This document shows, piece after piece, positions 30,302 to 41,405 of a DNA stretch of 64,000 bases; position 1 is the stretch's first letter; each line of letters begins with the position of its first letter. The DNA is from Phytophthora colocasiae (taxonomy: Eukaryota > Oomycota > Peronosporomycetes > Peronosporales > Peronosporaceae): positions 496,001-560,000 of the forward strand of contig JAGKQI010000098.1 in assembly GCA_018806915.1 (NCBI GenBank), written 5' to 3'. Position numbers and translations under genes: made by a program. The notes beneath the pieces are model-generated. The model was not told the origin of the DNA. It saw nothing but the letters and a program-made list of their open reading frames with translations, and made no database searches.

Positions 30302-31943
30302 ATGGCGCTGAATCAAAATTCTGCGACCTCTCTGTACGTCTCTTGGTATTATACGTTGTGTGTGTGCAAACGAAGAAACCCACAGGTTTATGCAGGGACG
30401 AGGACTTACGGTAGGGCAGGTTGACCGTACTCTTCGGGTGTTTGCGACGGCCGACACGATCGATCTGTCCAACAACGAGATCGACAAGATCCCGGCATCA
30501 ATTCCTAGTGAAGTCGTGACATTGGACATCTCGTTCAATTCCATCGCGAGTATTCAAGGGATTGAGCGCTTGAAGTTTGTGCAGGAGCTACACCTGGCAT
30601 TCAACCGTTTGGATGATGTGAGTGCGCTTGAGTTCTGTCCGCAGCTCGTGCATGTCAATCTGAGTGGCAACAGGTATGGTAATGGCGACATATTCATTTG
30701 TCACTGGAAGATTGACAATAGATGCGTGCAGGCTTTTCAACACGAAAGGGCTCGAAACACTCGAGTTCTTGGAAAACCTGGATATGTCCGACAACCTCAT
30801 TGAATTGTACGTGCAAGATGTGAATATAGTAACGAGTAGCTATTTTTTAATGGTCAAACTTGTGCTACTTCAGCCCAGAGGCGCTGAGAGCTCTTTCATT
30901 GAACCAGAACCTGACGCACCTGACAATTCGAGGCAATCCACTCAGTCAAAAGCCTGGATATCATGTTCCAATGCTGGATATGATCCCCAGTCTGCTCATG
31001 CTGGACGACAAGAAAATGCGGAGTACGACAAAGTACAGAACAAAAGATGTATCGACCACCAAGTCTCTTTCATATTGTAAGGTGGCACATGATTTTTTCC
31101 TGGCTGAACTAGTTATTTACAATTTTTGCGGGTCTTGATGCAGCGCGGATCTATGACGACAAAAAGCAGTTCGTGATCCACAAGCAGATCCGGCCACGAC
31201 CTGCCACCACTGTTCAGCCATTACTCCCCGGGGATGCTGCATCAAAATATGATGGTACAATGTTTCTTCCTCCTCCAATCGAGCCAACCCATGAGCGCGC
31301 CCGAGCTGCCTTACAGAAATATCAACATGGTGCAAGACCAATATCTCCGCCTCCTGCTCCATTTTCACCCAGCATGTCCAGGACTCATAACTCACCCTTA
31401 AAGCACAGAACAGCCCCCTACTTGAGTATGTACGACCGCCTTGCACAGTCAAATGGCATTCCTATCACTAGACCCATCACACCGACCGTCAAGCCTATAC
31501 CAGATCCCAATCCACAGCCAAGCAAACCCGACATTTCGATGTTGACACGACTCCGAGGTGAAGAAAAGAATGGGGATGTCCCATTACATAAATCTGCCAA
31601 TGCATCATCGGAGGGTAGCGGTCGAAAAACGAGCGGGGTCCGCACGCCAAAAAAATCCACTGCTTCTCGCAAACCCATTTCTCGACAAGAGCCACAACAG
31701 CAACACCGAGCACCACCAAATGCGAATGGTTCATTGGTTAGACGCTCATCGATCCGGTCTGCTACTCCGACACCCACTGAGCATGTTCTCGATGACAAGC
31801 AAAGGAATGTGTTGAGTGTGATCCAGAACCTGATTGAACACAAGCGACAAACCTTAGCGACCCTCGGAAACCAGAAGACAGGTACAACAGGTAACACGAC
31901 TCCTTCAAGGGAATACAATCTAGCTGGCCAAAGTGTGCGATAA
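30302..31943 (+). CDS. Leucine-rich-repeat protein (SDS22/LRRC-like), five exons
   Basis: Exons 30302-30333, 30386-30673, 30732-30806, 30874-31076 and 31144-31943 join with matching phases to 465 residues; introns are 52-67 bp. The short first exon gives MALNQNSATSL. At least five LRRs of the SDS22 type follow (TIDLSNNEIDKIPASI, TLDISFNSIASIQGIERL, ELHLAFNRLDDVSAL, HVNLSGNR, NLDMSDNLIEF), closed by an LRR cap (LTIRGNPLSQKPGYHVPMLD). That cap resembles axonemal/ciliary LRR proteins. The C-terminal 250 residues are Pro/Ser/Thr-rich and disordered. Function is unassigned; a flagellar role in zoospores is only a possibility. The start at 30302 is chosen because the other nearby ATG (30265) gives the wrong phase. 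Confidence 0.78.
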
Positions 31944-32013
31944 CCAGTTGTGTATAAACAATAGGTAGGAGCTAAGGCAAATAAATATTGGGTAAAGATA
32001 TTTTACTTCGTGA

Positions 32014-35000
32014 TCAACCAAGATCAGCATCACAGATTTCTCCACCGAAAAGCTCCATGCAATTGACCGACGGAAAATAATGGAGGCGCTCTCGAGAAAA
32101 ATCGACGTATCGTAGTTCGCCAGGTGACAATGTGAATATATCATTGTCGCGGTGTATGGGAGCACTTGGTTCGTTAAAGATACTGGTGACTGGCGACTGG
32201 AAATACCGAAAAACTCTTGCGTAAATTATCCCGCCAGACATCAATTCCTCCAAAAGTGAGCGCATGTCCTGTAAGCTAACAATTTTGCGCATCTTCTTGT
32301 GAATAGCGCTATCTTGAATACCAGGGCAGGACATTACGATATTCACGACCTTGCGCTTCAGTCTAAAAGCCATTTTCGTGTTGACGCTTCCGTCCAAGTG
32401 AAGCCAAGGGCGTGCCACAACAGTACTGCCTTTATCGAACTGAAAGTGAACCTTCTCCGCTGTTGAATCGCTTGACATCCGGTAAGGGTGTAGAGTCCAG
32501 AGACTTGCAAATTCTCTCAGCACAAAACGGCAGTGGTCATATCCATTTACCTCCAGAATGCTCCCACCATAAATCATTTCATCCACTGCACGCTGAATTT
32601 GAATAGTGGGGACGGAGCTGAGTTCCGCATTAGCTGCAATTCCAGCCTCAGAGTATTTTTCAACGAGTTCGTTGATTCTCAAACCTGATCCAGCAGCTTC
32701 GTTGAGTACAGCAGACAGCCATGAAGATAGCGGGTGCTGTTGAGTGCGACTCCGTGTATGTGATCTAGTGTCTCTTTTTGGTTCTTGATGAATATGAGCA
32801 CAACTGGAAAAAGCCTCCATCGTCTTAATATTCTCAGCTTGTGTTCTCACGTCAGTTACGCCAAACACGGATTTCACAGCCCAGTATTCTTTCAAGAAGT
32901 CCTCTGGAAAGGCTCCACCCCATTGCCGCGACAAATGTCCCGCCAGACCCTTCACAGCCATTGCTCGCTGAATTTCGCGATTGTCGGCAGAGTGCTTACT
33001 AGGTGCTGCAAATGCAGGGACGAGGTGAGAGAATCCAGAAACCATTGATGATAGTGCCACACCAGCTTGTCCAGAGGGGATGTTCACTTCAAGTTCATGC
33101 TCAAAGTAGCGATCACTTTCTTCATCCATCATCGTGGCTTCATCAATGTTTTCGTTGACGAACGACAGGTATTTAGCAGCCTCGCAGAATGTCTCCAGCA
33201 AGTAATGAGGGATCTTCAAGCTTTTCATTTCGAACACCTTCGAGTGGACTTGAAAACCTCGTTGCTTTTGATCCTTTCCTTCATTACCCTGAGGTGTTCG
33301 GGTAATGATTCCTGCCAGCCACAAATATCTCCATACCAACTTTACCTCCGATTCTGTCCAGTTGTTCATTAACATGTCCGCAAGTGCAGAGTAGTAGCTG
33401 GATCGCTCGTGCAAGATCACTTGCAATGCACGACAAAGCAAAGCTACCAAGCGTGGTTGGCCCATAATTGCAATCTCCTCGTGAAAGGCCCCACCTGGGT
33501 TTTTCATCTGCGTGATGGTAGCCTTAGCCCTCTCCAGCCTCGCTTGAATAGCTGGTGCTTCCAGTAAATCATTTACGCGAAGTAGACACTCGATCGGCTT
33601 CTTTTTGAATACTTTGCCGAGCTCTTTCCATGAAATCAATGCACGGGAAAGGTTCGTTGTTCGAAATGCAACACGCTCCTCGTTCCTTTGGAGTGCTAGA
33701 GGCACCTCGATAAACCACCGACACGACATTTGTTCAAGGTAGAGATCAATCAACTGTAGATCAGCTTCAAGGGTCCACCTCATATTCCGGCAAGTTTTCT
33801 TGGCACCAACTTGCTGGCGGAACTTACTGACACCGGCTTCACTTGTATCAACTGGAGTCATTAGTGCCGAGATCGAACCGTTGCTGGTTTTCCGTCGTTT
33901 TTGTGAAGACTCTTCCATACCCGAAGTTAAGCACTTACGCTTCAGCGCCTGAATAGGCCCAGCGGCTGCTTTGGCTCGAGCCATACTATTTCGTGTATTC
34001 GTCGTCGAGTGGGGTACCCACGCTTTTAGAACGTAGATGTTATGGTCTGACAAAGGAGCTGCTCGGATAACAGTGCTGTCGAGGTTAATACTCATACAAT
34101 TGGCTTCAGTTGATTTTGTACCAAGTTGAGCCCCCTCAAGACTCAAAAAGCGCAGTGACTTCCAAAATGCCTTAACATCGTCCACTCCGTTGAAATCAAA
34201 CTCCAGAGGAACACGTCCAGAAAAGTGGTCACTTTTACTCTTGCACGAAAAACCCGGAGCATAAGCATACGAATATCCAGATGGAAGTCGGTGCAATACG
34301 TTGGAGCCTTGCTTCAAACTGATGTAAACGTGACACTTGATCTTAAACAACCCCCCTGATAACGTCGCAAACGCCACTCGCGAAACAATTGAATCAAAGT
34401 CATCGGATGTCTGGAAAACGTTGAATAGGCCGGTGGAAGAAGCGTCATGTACTATCTGAAGGAGTCTCAGATCTAGCAAAACGCGCACAATTTTCGAAAA
34501 TCGATCGGCTTCGCACCCCCTAACTTTTTCCGCAAGAGATTTAGGCAGCACGTCCCACGAACCACCTTTCGACACAGCCAACCGTACAGCTGCTTCTTCT
34601 TGCTCATAGAGTAATTCTGGTACACCGACAAGCTGAATGTATTCCTTAACACTCAGAAGATCTAACACATCTTTCAGCGCGAATGTAATTTCCTGTAAAC
34701 CACCAGAAGCCAATCTGGCCTCTGTGTCACGAATTTTACCAACGGCATCCTGAGCCCTCAAAAGCGCAATTCGGTCCCAAATCATGCCGTGAAACGCGCG
34801 GCACTTGTACATCATACCAAAAAGCATACCAAGTCTACGACTTTGCTTTTGTAGCTTCGCTAGTCCAATCCGAGCCAGTTTGTACGATACTGCGCAGTAG
34901 TTAACAACCTCCTGATCACGAGACTTTTCGGCGGGAGCTTCCTTTACGACACAACCACTGGAGCGGCGTTGTTGTCGGCGATTAGTTACCACAACATAGT

Positions 35001-37245
35001 CGTCGTTATCATGATCAGCGAAATTTGCCTGGTACTTTCGCTGTTGCTCCTCCTCATAAGCTTTGATAAATTCTCGAATTGCTTCACGACTGCGCTGGTA
35101 TCCAAGCAAAACCGCACATTTCACTTTCCGATGTGCTTTCTGAAGAACTTGCTTCGGCGGCAGTGAGATATCCATAGTGGTCATTTTCTTTTCATCGACA
35201 AGCTCATCAACAATGCGGTGTACTGAACGGATGTCCATGGTAGTGGCTTCACCACCTCGCTCCATCTCAATTAATCCGGTACGTAATTGATGCAGCGACA
35301 CAACCTTCTCCACCTGCACTCGCTTCAAAATGTAGTTTCGTCGTCTGTCGATCGTTGAAGCCCTCACCATTCCTCGCGTTGCCTCCATCATTGTGCCTGG
35401 CTGGAGTTGGCCACTATTGCCACTATTACCTTCGGCACCTTTAGGTGTGCTATACTTGTCATTGGTTCGGGTTACTCGTACCCCAGTCTTGCAGTCAGTC
35501 GAACTTGTGCCGTTTCCAGTCCTTGCATCCCTGCTACTACTGTCCTTCTTCCCAGCACCAGGAACAAACATACGATACATCGTGCTTTTGCCCATAACGA
35601 CTTGCTCGACTGAAATATTATAATTCGAGATCAAACCCTGCGCGAGTTTATAAGGCAGTTTGAACGTCGGAACACCTAGCATGTCTCGAAGCTCAGGAAC
35701 TGTTGCGCCGACGTCGTCTCGGTCTTCAATTGCCACAAACATTTGCTCCATGATCCCGCGTTCAACAACAGGGCGTCCAGCAGCCATAGTATCAGGACTA
35801 AGTTCCTCAAAATTTTCGGACAAACCTCGACGTCGATGAGGCACACTGGATGCACAAGACAAGCCGTTGCGTAGGCGAATACACCATAACTTTCGTCCAA
35901 TGTACTCGCCAGCCGTTTTACAACGCGCCATAAACAATTGCAAAGGGAAGCTTGGTTTTGCGTTCATCTGCTGGATAAAATAATTCCGTAATTGCTCCTG
36001 GTGCCGCTTGCCGTAACCCAGTTCGCGGCCGATATCTGCAAATACGCAGGTCCTTTCTCCTCGTGCTTTCATCATACCCACAATAACCTGCGCCAGAGCT
36101 TCTTTCGGAAATGACTGTCGAGCTATTGTGGCGGATGGTGATATCATGGACGGGTGAAATTTGCTGGCGAATCGCTTCAAATGAACGATGTTGAAGCGCC
36201 TCTGGTCAGCCGTCACGATATTTTTCACAACATACTTACAGGCAATCAACATATCAAGCAAATAATGCAGCTTCCGCGAGTCTCCAAACAACTGTGAATT
36301 GGTCAATGTTGCAGCATTTTCTCCACGTATTCTCGAGCGACCGATAATTTCCAACAAATCAAACTGTGGCGAAATCGTATCCATGGAGCTTGCGTCTTGT
36401 ACTCCCAAATATTTTAATCGGAGCTCCTCACACGCCACAACACCCAACACACCTTCCTGATCGCTTGCCACAGCATCTTCATAGCTAAGTCCACCAATAT
36501 CCATCTCTTCTCCGAGACGATAACCTCGTGGACTTCGTAATACCCACTGCGTTTCGTCAGCAGAGTCACCCTCTTCCATTTTAATGCTGGCCTCTCCACT
36601 TTTCTCCTCCTTCTGAGTCTGCTTGTATTCATTGCTCGGTTTCTTTGGGCCCTCCTTCATGATCTCGTTATCTAACACTGTGTCATTCTCGTCTTCATCT
36701 CTGTTGCCATCCGTACTGGCCTGCCGCCGCCGTACTCGTCCTGCATTCTCTGACCTATCTCGGCCTTCGCAATCAGACTCGGACAATCTTCGACGCTGTC
36801 TCTGTGCCGCAATACGCCGCATAGACGGCAGCACAGGCTGCAACGGTTGGCTTTTCGTTTTGTGTCGTTTGAGAGTGGGTATTGCCTCGCTATCAGTTGA
36901 TCTCTTCACTAAGGGTGATTCGACGCTTGTACTAACAAGAAGCGTAGTGTCCCACTTACGTTTTCGCCTCAGCGTGGCGCCATCTTCTCCGGCATTAAGC
37001 GTCACCTTCCTTTCAGGTACATCGACAGCAATAGCTGTGTTTCTCTCTAGTGGACGCATGATATGGAAGGTCAGTTGGTTATCCATACCACGCAGCACAT
37101 TCCAAGCGTAGTGACGGTAGGCTACGTCGTTCTCCGGGTCCATTGCGTCGAACAACGCGCGTACAGGCATCCCGCAGCGGCCTTCGAGGCCGATTTCTTC
37201 CAAACAGCGCGCGACAAACTGCGGCATTGGGAACTTCACGGCCAT
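32014..37245 (-). CDS. TFIIIC largest subunit (GTF3C1-like, B-block binding)
   Basis: TFIIIC binds the A and B boxes of tRNA genes and recruits TFIIIB for RNA polymerase III. This is an intronless frame of about 1,743 residues from the first ATG at 37245 (MAVKFPMPQFVARCLEEIGL); the frame is open a further 38 codons upstream but without ATG. The N-terminal winged-helix region and the B-block-binding segment (KYLGVQDASSMDTISPQFDL, then SRKLHYLLDMLIACKYVVKN) are recognisable. Several further winged-helix-like stretches follow, for example LSSWLSAVLNEAAGSGLRIN near the C-terminus. Length and arrangement fit the largest TFIIIC subunit. Sequence similarity in this family is low, so the call rests mostly on the N-terminal third. 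Confidence 0.8.
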   Translation of the reverse strand: MAVKFPMPQFVARCLEEIGLEGRCGMPVRALFDAMDPENDVAYRHYAWNVLRGMDNQLTFHIMRPLERNTAIAVDVPERKVTLNAGEDGATLRRKRKWDTTLLVSTSVESPLVKRSTDSEAIPTLKRHKTKSQPLQPVLPSMRRIAAQRQRRRLSESDCEGRDRSENAGRVRRRQASTDGNRDEDENDTVLDNEIMKEGPKKPSNEYKQTQKEEKSGEASIKMEEGDSADETQWVLRSPRGYRLGEEMDIGGLSYEDAVASDQEGVLGVVACEELRLKYLGVQDASSMDTISPQFDLLEIIGRSRIRGENAATLTNSQLFGDSRKLHYLLDMLIACKYVVKNIVTADQRRFNIVHLKRFASKFHPSMISPSATIARQSFPKEALAQVIVGMMKARGERTCVFADIGRELGYGKRHQEQLRNYFIQQMNAKPSFPLQLFMARCKTAGEYIGRKLWCIRLRNGLSCASSVPHRRRGLSENFEELSPDTMAAGRPVVERGIMEQMFVAIEDRDDVGATVPELRDMLGVPTFKLPYKLAQGLISNYNISVEQVVMGKSTMYRMFVPGAGKKDSSSRDARTGNGTSSTDCKTGVRVTRTNDKYSTPKGAEGNSGNSGQLQPGTMMEATRGMVRASTIDRRRNYILKRVQVEKVVSLHQLRTGLIEMERGGEATTMDIRSVHRIVDELVDEKKMTTMDISLPPKQVLQKAHRKVKCAVLLGYQRSREAIREFIKAYEEEQQRKYQANFADHDNDDYVVVTNRRQQRRSSGCVVKEAPAEKSRDQEVVNYCAVSYKLARIGLAKLQKQSRRLGMLFGMMYKCRAFHGMIWDRIALLRAQDAVGKIRDTEARLASGGLQEITFALKDVLDLLSVKEYIQLVGVPELLYEQEEAAVRLAVSKGGSWDVLPKSLAEKVRGCEADRFSKIVRVLLDLRLLQIVHDASSTGLFNVFQTSDDFDSIVSRVAFATLSGGLFKIKCHVYISLKQGSNVLHRLPSGYSYAYAPGFSCKSKSDHFSGRVPLEFDFNGVDDVKAFWKSLRFLSLEGAQLGTKSTEANCMSINLDSTVIRAAPLSDHNIYVLKAWVPHSTTNTRNSMARAKAAAGPIQALKRKCLTSGMEESSQKRRKTSNGSISALMTPVDTSEAGVSKFRQQVGAKKTCRNMRWTLEADLQLIDLYLEQMSCRWFIEVPLALQRNEERVAFRTTNLSRALISWKELGKVFKKKPIECLLRVNDLLEAPAIQARLERAKATITQMKNPGGAFHEEIAIMGQPRLVALLCRALQVILHERSSYYSALADMLMNNWTESEVKLVWRYLWLAGIITRTPQGNEGKDQKQRGFQVHSKVFEMKSLKIPHYLLETFCEAAKYLSFVNENIDEATMMDEESDRYFEHELEVNIPSGQAGVALSSMVSGFSHLVPAFAAPSKHSADNREIQRAMAVKGLAGHLSRQWGGAFPEDFLKEYWAVKSVFGVTDVRTQAENIKTMEAFSSCAHIHQEPKRDTRSHTRSRTQQHPLSSWLSAVLNEAAGSGLRINELVEKYSEAGIAANAELSSVPTIQIQRAVDEMIYGGSILEVNGYDHCRFVLREFASLWTLHPYRMSSDSTAEKVHFQFDKGSTVVARPWLHLDGSVNTKMAFRLKRKVVNIVMSCPGIQDSAIHKKMRKIVSLQDMRSLLEELMSGGIIYARVFRYFQSPVTSIFNEPSAPIHRDNDIFTLSPGELRYVDFSRERLHYFPSVNCMELFGGEICDADLG

Positions 37246-38418
37246 CACTTGGTAGCGCAGATAGTAGAGACTCCTCCCGCTCGAGATTCGTGTCGTCCTG
37301 GCGGTCAGTGAAGCGGCTGCGTGTGGCAACGCACTATTGCTTCGTTCTCGGGGTTCCAATGCGTTAGCCTAATATTTTCACTAATCTTATTGGTCAAAAT
37401 TATTTGTGAAAAATTATATTTCAGGTTTGCTCCATCTATTGTGTATTTTCATAAATCAAGGAAATTACTTTTCTGTCAACTTCTCTGTCTTTGTTCTCGT
37501 TCTTCCAAATAAGCTCACAACCACCACAACGGCTAAAGGACGTGATAATGATAATATCTTTACATCCAAGCTACCCACTATCTACTGTGGCTTGGCCGAG
37601 ACGCTCTCCCATGGAGAAGCACTACAACTGAAGACCCGAATGCGTCCCTACCAAGTCAACGACGAAAACGCATAGGTCTGGTGTTCACATCGATTATACA
37701 CCTACAGCGCTGTATCCATATCTTAACATCGAATAACCTCTAGATTACTACTTATTCTCTTGCTTCGTTCGCTCTATCCCTGTAAGACAGTAGTAGACGC
37801 GGGGTGAGGAAGCGGAGGCTGGGCTTGGCGGTGAAGCTTGAACCTAGAGGAGGCGTGACCAGTTGACGTACCACTTGGTAAATAAAAGAAAACTGAATTG
37901 AAATGAGGAAGGCTCTTATGGTACTAAGCTCGCTAGCTCATAGAGCTCTCTCAATTATTCAGTAGAGTGTACCCTAGAGTCTATCTGTTCCTATCTTCTG
38001 ATTTGGCTATCTACCAATAAACTTCCACGTAGCAATGTTGACTTGATTCCTTGGCGTCCCATAATTAAGTTTTCCTTAATCGTCCATATAAAAAAATCTC
38101 CGACCTCCGACGATCTCCGACCGTAGAGGTGGGGCAGAGTCGAACCTAAGTGGAGCATCAAGGTAGATGCGGGTAGGGTAAAATGAGATCATGTGCAGAT
38201 TTGACACAGCTAAAAATGGTTGAAACAACACGTTTATAGGCGCGCTCACGGGCTCTGAAACGGCCTGTGGGCAGAGAAAAAAGCAAAAAACAAAAACGCC
38301 TGATTTTTGGCTACAGAGCCCTGTGCTCTGCTGCATGGAAATTGAGAAATGAGGGCCGAAACCCAAAGTCGGGGTCCACTAAAAAGAGCAATGTTGTCAA
38401 AAGCCAGTTTTTACGACA

Positions 38419-38436
38419 ACAGCGTAAATACGCTGT
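38419..38436. repeat. 18 bp palindrome
   Basis: acagcgta and tacgctgt pair exactly across a 2 bp centre. It lies just outside the 3' end of the Crypton A gene and 34 bp from a larger stem-loop. Confidence 0.6.
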
Positions 38437-38469
38437 CATGTGGCCTCCCAAAAGTGAGTGGCTTTAAGC

Positions 38470-38518
38470 GCCCGACAAATCGCGATTTCTACCATTCGCG
38501 ATTTTTCCGCAGTCGGGC
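38470..38518. repeat. Two-tier stem-loop
   Basis: Outer arms GCCCGAC (38470-38476) and GTCGGGC (38512-38518). Inner arms AAATCGCGA (38477-38485) and TCGCGATTT (38496-38504) enclose a 10 nt loop; the inner arms are separated from the outer right arm by 7 nt. It could be an element terminus or recombinase site of the adjacent Crypton, or part of an unrelated repeat. Confidence 0.55.
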
Positions 38519-38748
38519 AAGCCAGTAATGAGTGTGTGTTTGTATGCATGTGTGTGTATACTGTGGAGCTGTCTCGAGTTAAACTCTGTGTGCTATGATG
38601 AACGGAGGTTAACATTGCTGTTCCGAAAGGAGGTTAAGCTTTGTGTTCTGTCTTCTGCGGTTAACATTGTTGTTTGAGTCTACCTCTGCCGTCTTTGCCT
38701 GTAAGCTCGTAATATACGCTGTTTGCGCTTCACTTGATCTTGTTTGTC

Positions 38749-41405
38749 TTATCCTTCTGTCATGTTGAGCGAGTTGTCCTCCACAGCCTCGTCCTCGAAG
38801 AACTTCTTGCGTACAAGCAGGCGACGCTCCTTCTCGAAGGCTGCGACGACAGTGCGGCTGAGATGCTTGCGTGGCTCCCAAGTCGCTTCCCAGTCGATGA
38901 GGTAGTAAGTCTTACCGTTGACGCGCTTCCAGTTCAAGATCTTGCGCAGGTAGTGGAGCTTCTCCCCGTCGATATCTTCGACCCCTCCCTCTTCGTCGTC
39001 AACCGCAGGAGGAGCAAGCCACTCGCGGATGTCTTCAAGTGTAGCGCGGCGCTTCTTTCGCTCAGCCAGCGACGTGAAGACCACTTCGATCGCTTCAGGA
39101 AGAAGACTCGTGGAGGCAACCGTCGCGTTCATGGTGAGTCGAAGGTGGCGTATAGCTTCATCACTAACTCGGATCTTGCATGACTTGGCCACAGCGATGC
39201 ACAGGGTCTTGAACTCCTTCGCGGAGCTAATGCCATTCTTGGTAGGTTTCTGGAGGGGCATCGAGCGCGTGTGAAGTTTGAGAGCAGAACGAGGAATGGC
39301 GGACTCGAAGACTGACAGACGAATGCGCTCCACCTGAAAATGAGTGGCCGTAAAGCACGTGTGGATATATTTAATTACTGTGTGGTCACTAACCCGATGT
39401 TGTCGTTTGTGTGTGAAGGAGCAGGGTCAACGATGAGGCCTTGAGACTGACGCTGCTGGAAGTTGGAAATGTGCTCGTTCAGGATGCCAGCCTTGTGGAG
39501 CTTCCGCATAAACTTCAAGACATTTTGGGCTCCGCGAGCCGTGATGCCCTGTCGTTGGAGGAACATCAACATTGCTTTCTCGGCACGAGCACCTGTTTCA
39601 AGGACGTCATCGCGGTAACGAGAGGATGTTTCGTCGAGGACAAAGCCGTCGGGGAGGAAGAGCTTCAGAAACGCAACGACCAGCTTGGCTGTCGAGCGCG
39701 AATGCTTGGTTTCGGAGTCTGTCGAGCTCCACATCCGCGGTTCTTGCGTGTACCATGCGAACCAAGCGTCTTTCAAGCTCAGAGCTGGAGAGGTACGACG
39801 TCGCTTCACAGGAGATTTTTTGTTGCTGGGGTCCTCATTCTCTTCTTCTTTTGTAGACGTACGCGGGTGCTTGTTGCCGATCTTGTCTTCCATTACAGTC
39901 AGCCGCGCATCAAGTTTTTTGTTGACTTGGATTAACTGCTCAATCAATGCTGTTTGCTGAAGAAATACGGGGTGCTGCGTGATATCGCTTGGGGTTTCTT
40001 GTGCTATCATGGGTTTGGAGTCAGCCGCTGTACTTGGGTTGCTGGTTATGTAAGCCGACCAGGCCAGCAAGTCGTTCTCAGTATATCCTCTCTTCGCAGC
40101 ACAAGCTTCCAAGCGCAAAACCACAAGACCGGAACCCGATAGCGCCTTCAGAGCTGGATAGTGCCGGAGGAGGTAAGCCATGAGAGTGTCGAGTACAGCA
40201 GCATTAACGTTGTATTGCTCCGATTTCAACCCAGACGAAGACGTAAAGAGCGCTGACGCGACCGATCGGATACAATGCTGGGTATGCGAGTCAAAGACAT
40301 CAAGTGACAGTAATGACACGGAGTCGTCTGGGCCACGATTGCTCAAGACACGAGCGACCTTGTGATCTTCTGCCGGAGTGTTGAAGACGTACGCGAAGGC
40401 CTTGTTTGTCGCCGTCATGTTCCACGCTCCTCGGCCAAAGATCCACTGAACACACTTCCCGATCCTGTTGGCATGCTGCGCGCCACCACGACGAAATGAA
40501 TGAGATGTCAAGCGCTCCGCGACACCAGCTTCAGGCATTACTCGGGTTAACACGCGATTTACGTAGCCGTGGATCCCAGTCGTGTCGTCAAGCGGCTTGT
40601 CCTCCTCCGATGCTGTACTGAGAGGCGCAACGGCTTCGAGGCTATCGATCAGGTCGGTCAGCGGCGCTGCTGGAGTAAGCGAAGCTTCCGTCACCACTTG
40701 CTGCTCGGGAAGGTGGTTCAGCAGTGCAGCTGACGGCGCCGACTGGGCTGCAAGGGCCATCACGATAGCAAGCAGCGGACAGGTGAAGAAGTCTTCGTCA
40801 GGAAAGAGGCCTTGTTCTTCAGACGTCTTCACACGAATCAGGCGAAGAAAAAATATTCCAGCAGAGCCGATGGACAAGTTCACTTTCCGGAGATGCGAAA
40901 TATCAGACGCTCGTCCGAAAAGATACCAGAGCAAGCACAGCAGCGCCGCGTCTTGGTAGTCAGGGGCCGTGACACCAGTTGAATAGAGGTACAACATCAT
41001 CTGCTTGAGTGCCTTCTTCGTACACGCAGGGGCTTTTTTGACAAAGTTCCCGGACTCTCGCTTCATGCAATATCACTCCAGCACCTGACCCTTCTTCAGC
41101 AGTGCCTTGTCGACAGCTGCACGATGCTGGGGGAACTGATCGAGCAACCAGTTCTTGGTCTGTCTGAAGTACTGCATCACCGAATGTCTGGCCAACAGCC
41201 TGCCCTTGCGTCCTTCCTTGAAAGCGAGATGGAGCCCAAACTTATCCACCATGGCCTCCAATACGAGAGTAGCGTTGTCACGCTTCATGCACGCCTCTAG
41301 GTACTCCCATGTTACCCCCTCTTCCTCGAGGAACACCTTGAACAATCGCGCCGCGCCGTCTCGAGCGCGCTTCGTGTTTGTAGGTGCGAGGTCGTTCAAG
41401 CTCAT
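38749..41405 (-). mobile_element. Crypton A: tyrosine-recombinase DNA transposon (coding part; ends unknown)
   Basis: A tyrosine recombinase gene with no reverse transcriptase nearby is the hallmark of Cryptons, which move by recombination and usually lack inverted repeats. I can place only the gene; true ends are undetermined. Candidate end signals are the palindromes at 38419-38518 and the inverted repeat at 41739-41796. Confidence 0.7.
38749..41405 (-). pseudogene. Crypton tyrosine recombinase with C-terminal chromodomain, one in-frame TGA
   Basis: Exon 1 runs 41405 to 39390 and exon 2 from 39333 to 38749, with a 56 bp intron in phase 0 (about 866 codons). A single TGA at 41073-41075 splits exon 1 in frame. 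Recombinase residues are visible: Arg in LFGRASDIS, the His-x-x-Arg box in LTSHSFRRGG, and the probable nucleophile Tyr in NKAFAYVFNTP. The N-terminal part is a helical SAM-like domain. After a coiled coil (IEQLIQVNKKLDARLTVMED) comes a Crypton C-terminal region (AWFAWYTQEPRMW, LFLPDGFVLDETSSRYRDDV). Exon 2 ends in a chromodomain (LRKILNWKRVNGKTYYLIDW, then TWEPRKHLS). The chromodomain could steer insertion to marked chromatin. Confidence 0.78.

Larger units (their letters stand above)
37246..38748. other. Non-coding boundary between genes and the transposon cluster
   Basis: 1.5 kb. The right part from about 38,240 contains palindromes listed separately. The 37,700-38,050 stretch looks like decayed non-coding repeat sequence (a solo LTR is possible, but I find no matching partner). 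A frame ending at 37,675 (RDNDNIFTSKLPTIYCGLAE) is short and unassigned. No gene is claimed. Confidence 0.4.

Noticed and set aside
37406..38050. Possible solo LTR or gene scrap near 37.4-38.0 kb
   Set aside because: No partner LTR, target duplication or protein match is visible in the window.
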